Shown in pieces: positions 1 through 11,990 of a DNA stretch of 64,000 bases; within the stretch, counting starts at the first letter, position 1; every line of letters starts with the position of its first letter. The notes under the pieces are model-generated. The model searched no databases. It was not told the DNA's origin and saw only the letters and a list, made by a program, of their open reading frames with translations. A program made the translations under genes and the position numbers. Origin of the DNA: Setophaga petechia (taxonomy: Eukaryota; Chordata; Aves; Passeriformes; Parulidae). The DNA is taken from positions 1,231,501-1,295,500 of the forward strand of contig JANCRA010000066.1 in NCBI GenBank assembly GCA_024362935.1. Reading direction: 5' to 3'.

Positions 1-3000
1 TATTATAATATCAGTTATTTCAATGATATTATAATATTATTCAATATCATATTTATTGAAAACAGAAGAAATAGCTAAATATATATCAAAGCATGTGTGT
101 TCACTGCAGCACCCTGAACTTAAATTGCAGTGCAGGTTATTCCTACAAGCAGGGAAGAAGAAGAGTGTCAGCAAGGAGGGGTCACCATGACAGAAACTGG
201 CAGGACAATGAACATGGAACACGATCACTCCTCCCAGGACAAACCTGAGCCTTGCTGTGTGACAGGAATATGGCCATTGAAAGCCTGTGCTTGAAGCAAT
301 CCCACTGTGCTCACCAATCTGAAAACAGCTCCTTGTCAGGGGAGTGCAAAGGAACAAATGCACAACAGGAACAAAATGCACAAAGGAACAAAGAACAATA
401 GGTAAGACTATTTATGAAGCTCTGTTGAGGAACAGATCACATCTTCACAAACAAACATGCCAAAAGTCCTCTTCCTGTTTAGTGTATGTAATCAGTCTAT
501 GAAATGATGGAAATGTTTTTGCAGAACACACTTTATAACACAGAATACTATCATTGACAATTATGATTTTTTACCACTCTGATATTCTAATGTAAAAGGT
601 ACTTTGGTACTGTGAAGGTATGATGCTTTGTATTTTCCTGTCTATTCCATAGCAGTTAATGATGGATAGACAATTTCAAATTTTAAACTACCATGGAAAC
701 TACTCTGTACCCTGCTTTTCTGAGTTCACAACTCCCTCTGCAATAAACCTTGCCAGTCCTTGAACAAATGTTAGAAGAGACAGCTGTAGCTATGGTGCCA
801 ATCTTGAAATTATATTGGCAAGAACCCTTGGCATCCTTAAATGCACCCCTTCTAGCTCCATGTGTAGACCTAATTTAGCTGACATTTTTAAGATGTCTGC
901 TCCAGGAAGAGGTGAAACATCCCCTCAAACCAACTGACTTTAATGACATTATTTACATGACCTAGGCTGCAAGATTGAAATGAGATTTGTGTAGAAGAAT
1001 CAGTAGTGGAGATGTTTGATGTATTCAGACCAACCCTACTCATAGTGTGTGTAAATCCTGTTTATTATTTCCAGCAACTGCCACTCCCCATCCTGGTGTT
1101 CTCCAGGTGTGTCAGGTTCTGGCTCCTTTTGCAGCTGGTGAAGATGGATATGAAAACCCTTGGCTTGAGGAGATGGTGTTCTCACTGGACTGAATATTTT
1201 AGCGTTCTGACTGAGAGGAAGGTGGCAGCAGTACAAAATAACAAGACACCAACCCATTTCTTATGTGCTGCAGGCTTCTCAGTGCCTTTGTTACCACGCC
1301 TTGACACGGCTGCAGGCTTCTGTGGGGGCTCATGGTGGCACCCAGCTGATTCTAGGAACAAGAAACACTTATACACACAAAACCCCAAACCCAAGAAAGC
1401 TTACATTGTCATAGAGACTGCTGACAATGATATGGGACTAGCAAGCCATGCAGCACTTCCATCCACACAAGCATGATTCTGTTTCTTTTTCCCTGCTTGC
1501 TGTGAATTTAATACTGTTCCTAAACTCTGTGTGGCTTCTAGCACAACCAAGGCTCCGGCTCTGTCAGGAGCTGTTAGAAATTAATTAAACAAATATCAGG
1601 ATCTTATAATGACTCTGATCTTCTAAATGCTTAAAACCTGAATGCCTGGAATCAGGTAATAACAGGAGAATCTCCATTTCTAGTGTGCAGAGAGAAGCAA
1701 GAACCACTGGCTTAGAAAACCGTGGGCAAATTCAACTCACTAGAGGCAGAGAAGTATTGACTCTGAGTTAGTTGTCTGCCAGTTTGATAAACAGAACAAA
1801 TGCCAGAACTGGTGCAGAAGAAGCAGCATACACAGAAATAATTTTAGTAGGGACATGCATGCATCAGCAGCAGCAAGATCAACTCAGACACCTCACTTAA
1901 ATTCAAGCAGAGGGAGTACAGAATAGCAAGAATAGCTGAAGAGTCAGTTCAGGGACTTCATGAACTGGAAGATGACTCAGGTAGACATTTTTAATAACCA
2001 CAGAGAAATCTGCTCTCTGTAAGTGTGGCTAATCCGTTTTGAATCTCATGCCTCTGGTGTTCATGGCATCCTAGAGCCATCCACTTCTCACGTTATCAAG
2101 CTGTGCATAAGATGCATGAGTTACTTTTATTTGTTTAAAGCTACTACACCCATATGGATCCTCTGTTGTCAGACACACTGACAGCTTCTGCTGCTTCCCC
2201 ATATCATTTGTGATTTTATTGTGTTTGTCATCTCTCCTTGCTCATCATCTCTGGTCACACCTGCCCACATTACTTACACCACACTCCCCTGGAACTATGC
2301 AGCCTTTCTATCAGTCATTGTGGGGACATCTGGGGGAGAAGTTTTCTACCAGTGGTGATGGCATCCTGTTTTGGGTTTTGGAAACCCAGCACCCACGCTT
2401 CCAATCCAGGAGATAAGCATTGCAACCATGCCTCAGGCTTTGGTGAGTCCTCATTGTGCAGTAGAGTAAACAAGAGGAAATGCTCACTAAGGACTGGGAC
2501 ACTCCTCAGCCTCCTGTGCCACCAGATGCCAGCAGCACTGGCACAGTGAGCTGAATGCTGCTGGAGGGAAAGCACAAGGTGTGAGGTAAAGTCCTGACCC
2601 ACCCAGCATGAGTGATGGAGGGAGGCGACGGGAAACAAACTGAGCTGAGCTGATAAAGGAGGAGAAAAAGCCCCTCACCAAGGTGGCAACTGAACCAGCT
2701 GCTGGGTGGGGTCTGCAGCATGAGGAACAGAGTGAATGGAAACCCAGGAAATGACAGATGTCAAATCTCTGGATTCAAGTGAGAGACAAGCTGCCTGCTC
2801 TGTGTCATGCTGCAGCTGGTGGCACAGTGCCTGTGGCAACAAGGGCTGTATTTCAAACCAGGCTGGTATGTCAACGAAAAAAGCTTAGTGGTGTGAAGTT
2901 AGACACTTGGAAATTTCTGTCCAGGGAAAGGAAATGATGTAGAGGAAAACTAAGGAAGCCCTGGCTGCTACAAGATAAAGCAATTTTTTTATTTAATATT

Positions 3001-3090
3001 TTTAGTGATGGGGACTTAGTGCAGACAGTGGAAGGTGCAGACAAAAGTACAAAAAGTGGAATGAGGGACGTTACAAGGTGAGGCGGCAGC
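1..3090. other. Upstream intergenic DNA, no gene recognised
   Basis: The first 60 bases are an AT-rich, partly self-complementary tract. The rest is CpG-poor unique-looking sequence whose open frames are short, lack family resemblance and have no convincing splice context. A 156-codon frame at 1006-1476 was considered and rejected. No RNA gene or recognisable transposon was seen. Confidence 0.6.
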
Positions 3091-3746
3091 TCCCCTTTTT
3101 CCGCACATGTCCCGTGTGTTCCCAGCCTGTCACGTCTCGCTGCCTGCCCGGGAGGCCGGAATCGCTCACCGGCCTCTGACCGCGTCTGCCGGGGACTCAG
3201 CCGGGCAAGGGCAGCGCGATGATCACGGAGCACCGGGCAGCTCCCGGTGTCCTTCACCGTGTCACTGCAGTCCCGGGCTCTGCTCACCGCTCAGCCACAT
3301 CGGGAGCAACTTTTCAAAACTTTTCCTGGTTAGTGCTGGGGGACGTCTCTCGTCTCTGATCCCATCTCGGCATCCCCGGGCGGCAGAACCAGAGGTGGAA
3401 CCAGACACAGCTGGATTGACCACCAAATCCCACACTCTCCAAGAGATGGCACTAAAGGGGGGATGCGGCGGGAGAGGAGGACAAAACCTCGCTGTGCCAC
3501 CTGGCACGGGCTTTTAACGAGCCGGCACCGGCACCGCCTGCCCCGACACCAAAGCCCCGAGGCAGCGGCAGCCCCGGGCTGGGTCCGGAGAAGGGGCTGT
3601 CTGGCAGGCTCCGGAGCACGAACCCACCGTGAGATCAGCCACGGTAACTCCTCCGCTGCGCCCATCCGCCACACCAGCCGCGCCCAGCTCCGCGCCGGGG
3701 CCTTGCGGAAACTTTCCCCTCCCCGCCCCGAGCGCCCTCAGCCCCC

Positions 3747-3760
3747 CCAAAATGGCGGCC
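3747..3760 (+). promoter_or_regulatory. YY1-like element (AAAATGGCGGCC)
   Basis: The sequence CAAAATGGCGGCC matches the extended YY1 consensus around a central ATGG. In many vertebrate CpG-island promoters this motif sits at or just downstream of the transcription start, in the sense orientation seen here. Binding is inferred, not shown. Confidence 0.5.
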
Positions 3761-3849
3761 GGGGCCTGCCCGCCCTCTCCAGGGCCGGGGGCGGGCGCCG
3801 CGGAGCCGCACGGCGGCCGGGCCGGGCCGCCAGCCCCCGCCCGCTCCCG

Positions 3850-3857
3850 TGACGTCA
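3850..3857 (+). promoter_or_regulatory. CRE palindrome TGACGTCA
   Basis: A perfect 8-bp cAMP response element lies in the middle of the CpG island, about 140 bp before the proposed exon 1 donor. Full CREs in CpG-island promoters are typical CREB/ATF sites. Whether it is bound here is inference. Confidence 0.6.
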
Positions 3858-3869
3858 AGCACCGCCCGG

Positions 3870-3994
3870 TACCGCGTCCCTCCCCTCATTGTCAGCGCCC
3901 GCACCCGCCGCCCGAGCCCCGGAGCCCCTCGCGGGCTGCGGCTGCCCAAGCCCGGGCTGGGAGGGAGCGAAGCCTGGCCGCTCCTGCTGCCCAG
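3870..3994 (+). other. LUZP1: LUZP1 non-coding exon 1 (5'UTR), start approximate
   Basis: The 3' boundary is a consensus donor, CCCAG|gtaggc, after 3994. The left boundary is approximate because no TATA box defines the start. It carries no in-frame link to the LUZP1 ATG, which lies in exon 2 behind an in-frame stop, so the exon would be wholly untranslated. Further 5'UTR exons could be hidden in the 21 kb intron. Confidence 0.5.
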
Positions 3995-6900
3995 GTAGGC
4001 AGAGGTGGGCGATGAAGGGGCGGAGGGCGGGGGGTGCCGCAGACCGGCGGGGCGGGGAGGAATTTGAGGCATCCGCTTTGTCTTTGACCGCCGCCGCCTT
4101 TGCCGTCCCTTCCCGTGCGGGCGAGCGGCTGCCTCAAGGCCGGGTCGCCCGCGGTGGCGGCGGCGGCGGGGACCCCCCGCGGGACACCCGGCCCTGAGGC
4201 GCCCGCCGGGGCCTCGGCTCCCGCTCGGAAATGGAGCCGCCGTCGGGCTCCTTCCGACGGGACCGGAACAGCCGCTTTCCTGAGCGGAGATCGGCCCCGT
4301 CCCCGCCCGGGAAGGGCACGGTCCCACCGGTCCTCGCTGTAGCGAGCTGCCCGCAAGGAAGTTCCTAACTCCATTGGCTGCGGCTTGGTTGAGATTTTGG
4401 AGGTTTGCAAGCGCTTAACGCGTTTTCTGTGGATAACCATTTTTTTTTTCCTTGCTGCAGCCACATACTCCCTTTCCTGTTGCTTATTTTTCCTGAATTC
4501 CCCCTTCTTTCCCAGCCCGCCCACTTTTATAATATAATTAATAGCGTTCTTTTATATATATATGCTTTTCTGATGCTCTGACTTTGTTAATCACTTCGTT
4601 CTTCTTTGCTCCCCCGTCGTGAGGGAGTTAATTAAGGGAGCATTGTGAAACTTTTTTTTGCCTCTTTGGGAAATTTCTGAAACTTCCCTCATTTGGTTTT
4701 GTCAGGTGTCCCATGTGAAGGCAGTGGCACAGCAAACCTTTGCTTGTTGTCCTTGGTGATTGCGCTTTCATTGCCTATCTGCATTTTTTCCCCCTTTGTA
4801 ATGCTGCATCTGAAGCCTTTAAGCCAATTAAACGCAAGTTAAAGTTACCATCCCAACTAATCAGCACGTTTGAGTTAGGTGCGGTGGGGTTAGGCTTTAA
4901 CTGGTGCGTAAATTCTGTTAAAAAATGTTCCACAAAAATCTGGAGAAGGAAAGGAGTGCTCATCGAGAGTGTAGGGGCTGTTGCTTGTGGAGCCTCTCGC
5001 TGGGGTGGGTGAGCGCCTCTCACCGCAGCGATGACAGCGGGAAAGGGGGGAATTTTACAACCTGGAATCGTCTGTGGCATTCCGTGTTTAGAGGGGAAAA
5101 AATGCGGTCACTTCCCACATGCCTCCAGCCTCATGGCAGAGGTATGCATCTGCTGACCTGCGGGACGCTGGCGGGAGGCGTCGTTCCCCGGCGTTACAGG
5201 CTGTGCGAGCACGGCCCCGGCGGCTCTGTGCCCTGGGCACTCTGTGCCGCCAACACCAGCTGGCGTGTTTCGGCAGGGACAGCGTGCTCTGGGCTGGCTT
5301 CAGGAGTGTAATTCCTCCGTTGTATCGGCTCTGCAGCGGTAAGGACTGCACAAAGCGGCCAGGCTGACACCCCGAGAGACCCCTCCTGGCCATGGGACCC
5401 CCTCGCCAGCATCGTGCCTGCACGATGGGGCTGCTCAGTGCTCAGCCCTCTGTAGCGCTGCAAGGAGGGGGAGGACATGCAGACCTGATTGCTGTGTTTC
5501 TTTTGGATGCGTGTCTGAAAGTTCCTGGGGGAAGGAATGAGTTGGGGTGAAGGGAGTGTGGGAGAGCAGCACAATTCAAGAGTAGTCGGGTCCCCATTAA
5601 CTAACCCCTGCATCTCCCGATCTAAGTAGTTCTTCACCCTCAGCTTCCTCTAATACTGTGAAGTGGTAAAGTTTCTGCACTCCAGTGCAGGCCAATCTGA
5701 CCGATGTTGACTTCCTAAGAAGCAGAAATAAGTTACAAGAATGTAGACTTTTTGCCAGCCTTCTGGCTGTCTCTGTGTTCTGAAAATTGCCCAACTGAGA
5801 GGAAGTTACTGATTTTCTTTATTTAATATGAGGCTAGGAACTGTAGGCAAAAATAACTCGTGTTAAAAAAAGAAAACTCTCAAATGTGGCTGTTACAAGA
5901 AATGATAATATTTAAAAACCTGTATGCCTAGCAGTCTAGGCCACATTATTTTGTATGTTCAGATGGGTTGGTGATTACATCTTTGAGCATGACCTTACCA
6001 GAGTATTGTACCCAGTGACTCTGAGGCTGTGCATGTCCTCCATGAGACATTTCCTTCCCACCCTGGGCTGCACTTGGTGAGGAACCAGAGGCCTCTTTCC
6101 TCATGGGAGTTTTTCAGAAATGAGCGAAATGACAGAGAAGGACAATTTTGATACAATTGTTACACTAAAATGAAGCATATAGTATCTTCAGGAGGTCGTT
6201 TTTATTGCAAGATTCCCACAAGGGTGATGATTTGTAGCAGTAATATGTTTTACACTAAATAGTGGATTGCAAATCATGGAAGCCCTTAAGACTTGTTGGA
6301 ATGGAGAACATTTGTTGTGATGGTTTATAGCATGGTTACATTCTTCTTCACACGTCTAAGGCCTGCTGTGCAGGCTTTTTGCCTTGGGTAATGCTTGTAT
6401 TTGCACACATGAAATAGAAAACATGAATGTTTTCAAATACTTGGTGGCAACTGATGAGCAGGTGTTGCTTGCCAGCACTTCTTGCACTCCCAAAGCTGGT
6501 GGTTGGCTTTGTCCTTCCATGCTGTTATTCTCTCTGCTTTCAGTGGGCTGAATCTTTGGAGTGCTTTAGTCTTTTAACTTTATCTCCTGTTCCCTCGGTA
6601 GCCACCAAAGGTGTGATTAATCTCCCTGTCCAGGCTCATCTGTTTGCCAGGGTACAGGGGCTGGCAGCCTTCTCCTGGTGGTGACTGCAGCCACTCCCTG
6701 CACACACTGTGGGCAGTCACAGCTCTCTGGATTTGAGGGTTTGCAGCTGGTGACTGAATCAGTTTGGTGGAAAACCCACAAACCATTTGCCCTTAACTGT
6801 CCAGATTTAGGAGCCTTCATAACCACCCTGACTGAGGAGGCATGCCAGGCATGCCATTCCTGTGAAGTCGGTGAGGTTTGGGTTGATTCAGCAGCCTGAA

Positions 6901-9900
6901 AACCAGTGTTTTTGAAATGATCAAATATAAAGTGTGGCATTGGATGTCAGCCATCAGAATGTGGCAATTTAGACCTTAATGCTTTTGTGTCTTAGGTTTT
7001 GGCAGCGATGTTCCCCTGCTGAGGCCCTAATCTGGGCAGATAAGGGTTTGTAAGGATTCCTCAGCCCTGTGTGCTTTAACCCTCACCAGGGTGGAGTAGG
7101 ATATGCAGGTGCAGCACACAGCTTTACCTGAGCATGACAGCAGCATGCACAGAAGCATGAATGCTGTGCACAGGCAGTTTCTGTTTCCTTTTCTGTAAAA
7201 GAAAGCTGAGAATATTTTGTTGTGTAGAGAATGTAACATTTGTGTTCCTGAACATTTGAATTTCACATAGAAACAGTGCAGAAAGGTGAATGCACTCTGA
7301 GTGATGGGCTGGAAGGAGAAGGGGGTATTCAGAAAAAGAAGAATTTTAGTGTTGTACTCAGCACTCATCCTACTCTGCAGCTTTGTCTCTTCTGCTAATA
7401 AAGCCCCTTAGGATCCCCCCCAATAACCCCAGGAATGAAATGTATCACTTCCTTGCTTATGAACAAAGGTGCCAGTGCACAGGTATAAAGTATAAAACAC
7501 AGAAGCTGGTAAGGTTATTTCTGTGTGGCTGCTTCTCTTGTCAAGTTGGAGCAGAGATGGTTTTCACATCCTCTCCAGCCATAGATCTGTGCATGGATCT
7601 ACATCAGTGCAGGTGGGCACTGTGCCTGGGGGAGGTGGGTTTGCCTTTCCTCTTGTCCTGGCTGCCTTCTCCTCCAAGTGCCCTTTCTAGCCCTACCCCA
7701 GCTGACAAAAACTCCATCTGGGTGAAAATTAACCATCAGCCTCCCCCCAATCCCTTTAGCCCTGCCAGATTCCCAGCCTGGCTGCAGGGCTGCTTTACTC
7801 TGGCCAGGGGAGGGGAGCATGAGGCTAGAAGGAGGCAGGCACAGTGCAGGGCCACCTGAAAATAACTATAAAACTTAAGTTTGAGGATCTGGTGCAAAGT
7901 TTGTGAGGTCACTTGTGCAGTAATAGCATCCCTTGAACATTTAAGCATTGCTGTGTTGAGGTCTCTGCCACCACCATGCTTTCACAGCGAGTTTGGATGT
8001 GATACCTTTGCAAAATTCCTGCTCACACAAAGTGCTGCCCAGGTTTGGGCAGAGGAGTAGAGACATCATGTTTAGAGGACTTCAGTGGAAAATTTTCTAC
8101 ATTTATGAAGTCCCAATCTTTTTGGCCCTGTTTGTCAGAGCTTCATTGAATTGAGCAAACCTAAATGTCCTCCTCACAAAGTAACTTCAGAATTCTATCA
8201 TCTGGGCAGCTCTGTTGAACATGGGCCAGCAAAGTGCACTGGTCTCACGTGTGTAAATACTTTGTGTGAGCTGGAAACTTCTGTATGGCTGCTCCTTGGC
8301 CTGCAGCAGCAGGGTGACAGCTGTGGTGCTGCCCTGCCCTGCCCTGTGTGTCAGGGCTGTCCACAACCCAGCCATGCTCACTGTCCTCCCGTGGCTGCAG
8401 GCTCAGGCAGGCTGGCCTGGTTCCATGTCTGCTCTGACAGGGCTCCTGAGTGCTCCAGGATGGAGAAATGGGGGACGTGCACTGTCAGCTGTGGGCACTG
8501 CCTGCCCTGCTTTGTGGGGAATGTGGTGGTTTGGCTGCTTCAAGGCACAAAGGGGAAAGTGTAGGCTTTAACGATTCTTAATCAGTACTGGGTGGACAAG
8601 CCCCTGCATGTAAACATTTATAGTTCTGAATTTACTTAGCTAATTGGTTTTTAAGTCATAGTTTGACCTGCTGTACTGCCCAGGCCATAGTATCAAACCT
8701 TCCTTAGTATTGAATTAACTCATTAACTCAGCCGGTTTTGAGGTTTGTGATTTCAACTTGCAAACTTGATGCCTGGAGGAGGGGGAGGGGGTGTTGATCT
8801 AAATAAGATTTTTTTTTTTTGCCACAAAACCCCATGTTCCTTGCTTGGATTTGTGATTGTTTGGCTCAGAAGTAGTAGGACTGATTTCATTCAGACCCTT
8901 TGCAAATGGTGTTGTGGCCATCCTTGATTGTGCACTGTGTGCCTCTGAGAAAGCAGAGCAGCAGGAGATGAGAACCAAGGCTTTCTTACCCTGCTAGGAT
9001 TCAGCTTTGGTGGTTAATATTACAGAACCACTGGAGCTTGGGGCTCATGTGTCAGGCTGTGCAGTAGGAGTGTCTGTGGCTGTAGGCAGGTGATGTGAGA
9101 GGGCTGCCTGACCTGGGCCATGGCACAGCAGTGCTGTGGGGCAGCTGAGGAAGGTGCATCCTGGTGACACACGTCACCTCTGCTCCAGGACAGCAGCTCT
9201 GCATCTGGGACCAGTGGGCAGCATGCAGCAGGTCCTCCCAGGGACTGCTGCCATGTCCCCTGAGGGAGCAGGTGACAGCAAATACCCTGCCCTGGAGGTG
9301 CAGGTGCCAGGGCAGGTGAAGGTGGTGTGGGTACAAAAGAGGGAGCCCGTGGCTGTGTGACATGGCAGGGGCTGTGTTCTGCTTCTCATGTGAGTGTTGC
9401 AGTGTTCCAGTGACCTCTAAAAATGGAAGCTTCATCCTAAGCTGAAAATGTCTTTCTGCATGGCTGATCACGATGAACATAAGCTCAAGCAACTCTTTAA
9501 TTAGCTGAAGAATGTTTCTGTTCACCTTGAATGCTTCCTTTCCACATTTTTCTCTGCTGCTGCATGCAGTGCAGTGCTTGCAGGAAGGCAGCTCTGGGCT
9601 GTGCAGCAAGGGTGGTTCTGCCAGGCTGTTGTGAGGGTTGGTGTCGTCAGCCCTGCCACCCGTGCTGCATGCAGCACAGCTCTGCACAGATGGGAGTGAC
9701 AGCTTTTGCTGCAGTGCTGCACCCTCTGTACGTGTTGCAGCAAAATCTGTCAGCCACGTTCATCCTCAGAATTGCATTCATTAAAATTGCTTCTATAAGC
9801 ATTAGCTGGCTCTTAAGGTTCAGCACTGGTTTGTCTTCCCACTGGATTGATTTGAAAATCACAGGATATGTTTCTGAGGCTGCAGAGGCTCCAAGGTTGT

Positions 9901-11344
9901 CTTGATCATCTGATTCCACTGCAGCACTTTCAGCTCTTGTGCCTTTGAGGTGCCTGTGCCTCACGTGGGAGTGCAGTGGGTTACCTTAAAGGGAAAATCT
10001 GATGAAACTTCTTCAAGAACTTGTTGTTACATGTGATATCTTAGTGGAATTTACTGGAATAGAATGGAGATTCCTGACCTAGCATCTGGAACAGAGCTGC
10101 AAACACATTAATTTCTCAGGTAGTGTGAATCATTTGGAAATATGTCTGTTTTTACTGGAAAACAATAATTCCTGGATGATAATAAATAACTACTAGTACT
10201 GCTTTGTGGTGAGAATTTGAACTTGAAGCAATTGAGAATTCCTAATGAAGTCTCTCACTCTTCTGTCTGCATCCTATTCTGTATAGCTGCTCTTCAGGAT
10301 TGTTTTTAATGTTGCTGAGTATGACTAATGTCCTTGCATAAAGGCATCCTGTGTAACGTGGGTGTTGTTTCTGTGTGAGTTTTGGCTGTTAGTATATTGT
10401 AAACTGCCTGCATATGCTCTGAAATTCTCTGGATGTTACCTTTTATGCACTGGGCAGAGCATGGGAGCAAGAAGCCCAGTTTGGAATAGATATTTTCCTT
10501 TTGTCTGTAACCAGTGTCAGAGGGGCTGTGAAGGGAACAATGAGTATCAGCAGTGCTTTGGGAAGCTGTGGATTGTGTGTGTTTGAAGGTGACTGCAGGA
10601 GCAGTGCTGCAGTGGAGCATTGCTGGCTCTGGAGCTGGGGAGCTCCTTTCCAGCCCTGGTGGCATTTGGGCAGGCTCTGTGGGGTGTGCTCTGCAGGGCA
10701 CACAGCACAAACGGGCTGCTGCTGCAAGAGCTGGGCTGAGAGGCTGCCTGGAGGTGCAGGCAGAGAGAAACAGCAGCTGCTGAGTGCAGGGCAGCAGCTG
10801 TGCCCTGCTGGGTGCCAGGGGCTCTCCTTGGGAATGGGTCACCTGCCCCTCACTTCCCCCCTGGGGCAGCACCAGTGGCAAACCCCATGCTCTGCTTGCT
10901 TTCTCTGGCTGCCTTAGCTCAGGAACACACTCCCAAGTCCTCACACACACACAGATCATCTCCATTCACTTTTTCTCAGCTGCCTACGCCTTGAGCTGAT
11001 TTGCAAAGCAGGGTGGGTTTTCTCTTTTTATTTTTCTCTTTTTTCTTTTTTTGGTAATCTCTGCCCTGTGTGCCTCTAGTGACTGCTGCAACTGCTGGGG
11101 CATGTGGCTGAGAGTTCAGCACAGTGCTTGCTTTGGAGCCCAGCTGTGTGTGAGCTGGTGGGGCACACAGAGCATCTCCCTGTGCAAAAGCAAGAATGGC
11201 AGCAGCAAGCTGGACAGGCTCAGCAAAGCAATGGCAGCATGGCAGTGACTGCCTGTGAGGCACATCAAGGGAAGGTTTTTCTTTTCTGCTCAGCACTGCT
11301 GAGATGCTGTCTGAAGTGTCATGGGGTTCAGGTGGGTATTTCAC

Positions 11345-11990
11345 TAGATCAGGTTGCCTAAATCCCCATCCAGTTTGACCTTGGGCCTTGCAGGGATGGG
11401 GCATCCACAGCTCCTTTGGGCACCTTGTGCCAGTGACTCACAGCCTTCACAGGGAAAAATTTCTTCCTAATACCCAATCTTAACCTACTCTTAGTTTGAA
11501 ACCAGTGCCCACACCCCATCACCACAATGCACAATAAGAAGTCTGTGTCTTTCTCATAAACTCTCTTTATATATTGAAAGGCCACTACAGGGTCTCCACA
11601 GAGTCTCCTCCTTTCCAGACAGAGCAACCCCAACTCTCTCAGCCCTTCTTCACAAAAGTGTTACAGCCTTGGATCTTCTTTGTGGCCTCTGTGAACCCAC
11701 TGTGGTCTTTCTGAGGACCCCAGAACTCCAGATGTGGTGCTCCAGGTGGGGTTTCATGAGAGCAGAGCAGGAGAATCCCTTCCCTTGACCTGCTGGCCAT
11801 AATTTTTTTGATGCAGCCAAGGACCACTGTTGGCTTTCTAGGCTACAAGCACACATTTCTGGGTCATGTCCATTTTTTTTCCCACCAATACCCAAGGTCT
11901 GCAGGGCTGCTCTCAATCCATTCATCCACCACTCTGAGCTGATGCTGGATATTGCCCCATTCCAGGTGCAGAATGTGGCAGCATGGTAAA
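11345..11990 (-). mobile_element. CR1 LINE fragment
   Basis: Read on the minus strand this is a diverged CR1 3' region. On the plus strand the tell-tale phrases appear in order: 'ggatggggcatccacagctcc', 'caccttgtgccagtgactcac', 'aatttcttcctaat', 'ccaactctctcagcc', 'ccttgacctgctggcc' and 'ttgatgcagcc'. The reverse transcriptase frame is broken by stops and small deletions. The usual terminal microsatellite is not visible at the low-coordinate end. It is an old, inactive insertion. Confidence 0.9.

Larger units (their letters stand above)
3095..4345 (+). promoter_or_regulatory. LUZP1: CpG island, probable LUZP1 promoter
   Basis: CpG dinucleotides are dense here and rare in the flanking tens of kilobases, the usual signature of a housekeeping-type vertebrate promoter. 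The island contains GC boxes, a YY1-like motif and a full CRE palindrome, and it ends in a plausible splice donor at 3994/3995. The next recognised + strand exon is the LUZP1 start exon at 25002, so I assign the island to LUZP1 by position. The exact transcription start cannot be fixed from sequence; it probably lies between 3740 and 3900. A bidirectional role towards an unseen leftward transcript is possible. Confidence 0.75.

Noticed and set aside
1006..1476. 156-codon plus-strand frame
   Set aside because: No recognisable homology or conserved composition, poor codon pattern and no splice context. It is within the length expected by chance in 64 kb.
4440..4510. Strong-looking acceptor ttttttttttccttgctgcag as a possible extra LUZP1 5'UTR exon
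   Set aside because: No convincing donor follows within a normal exon length, and a chance pyrimidine run explains it. RNA evidence would be needed.
3463..4524. Several overlapping 100-230-codon frames on both strands
   Set aside because: CpG-island GC bias removes stop codons in all frames. The products are Pro/Arg/Gly/Ala-rich with no domain, and the region contains a splice donor and promoter motifs.
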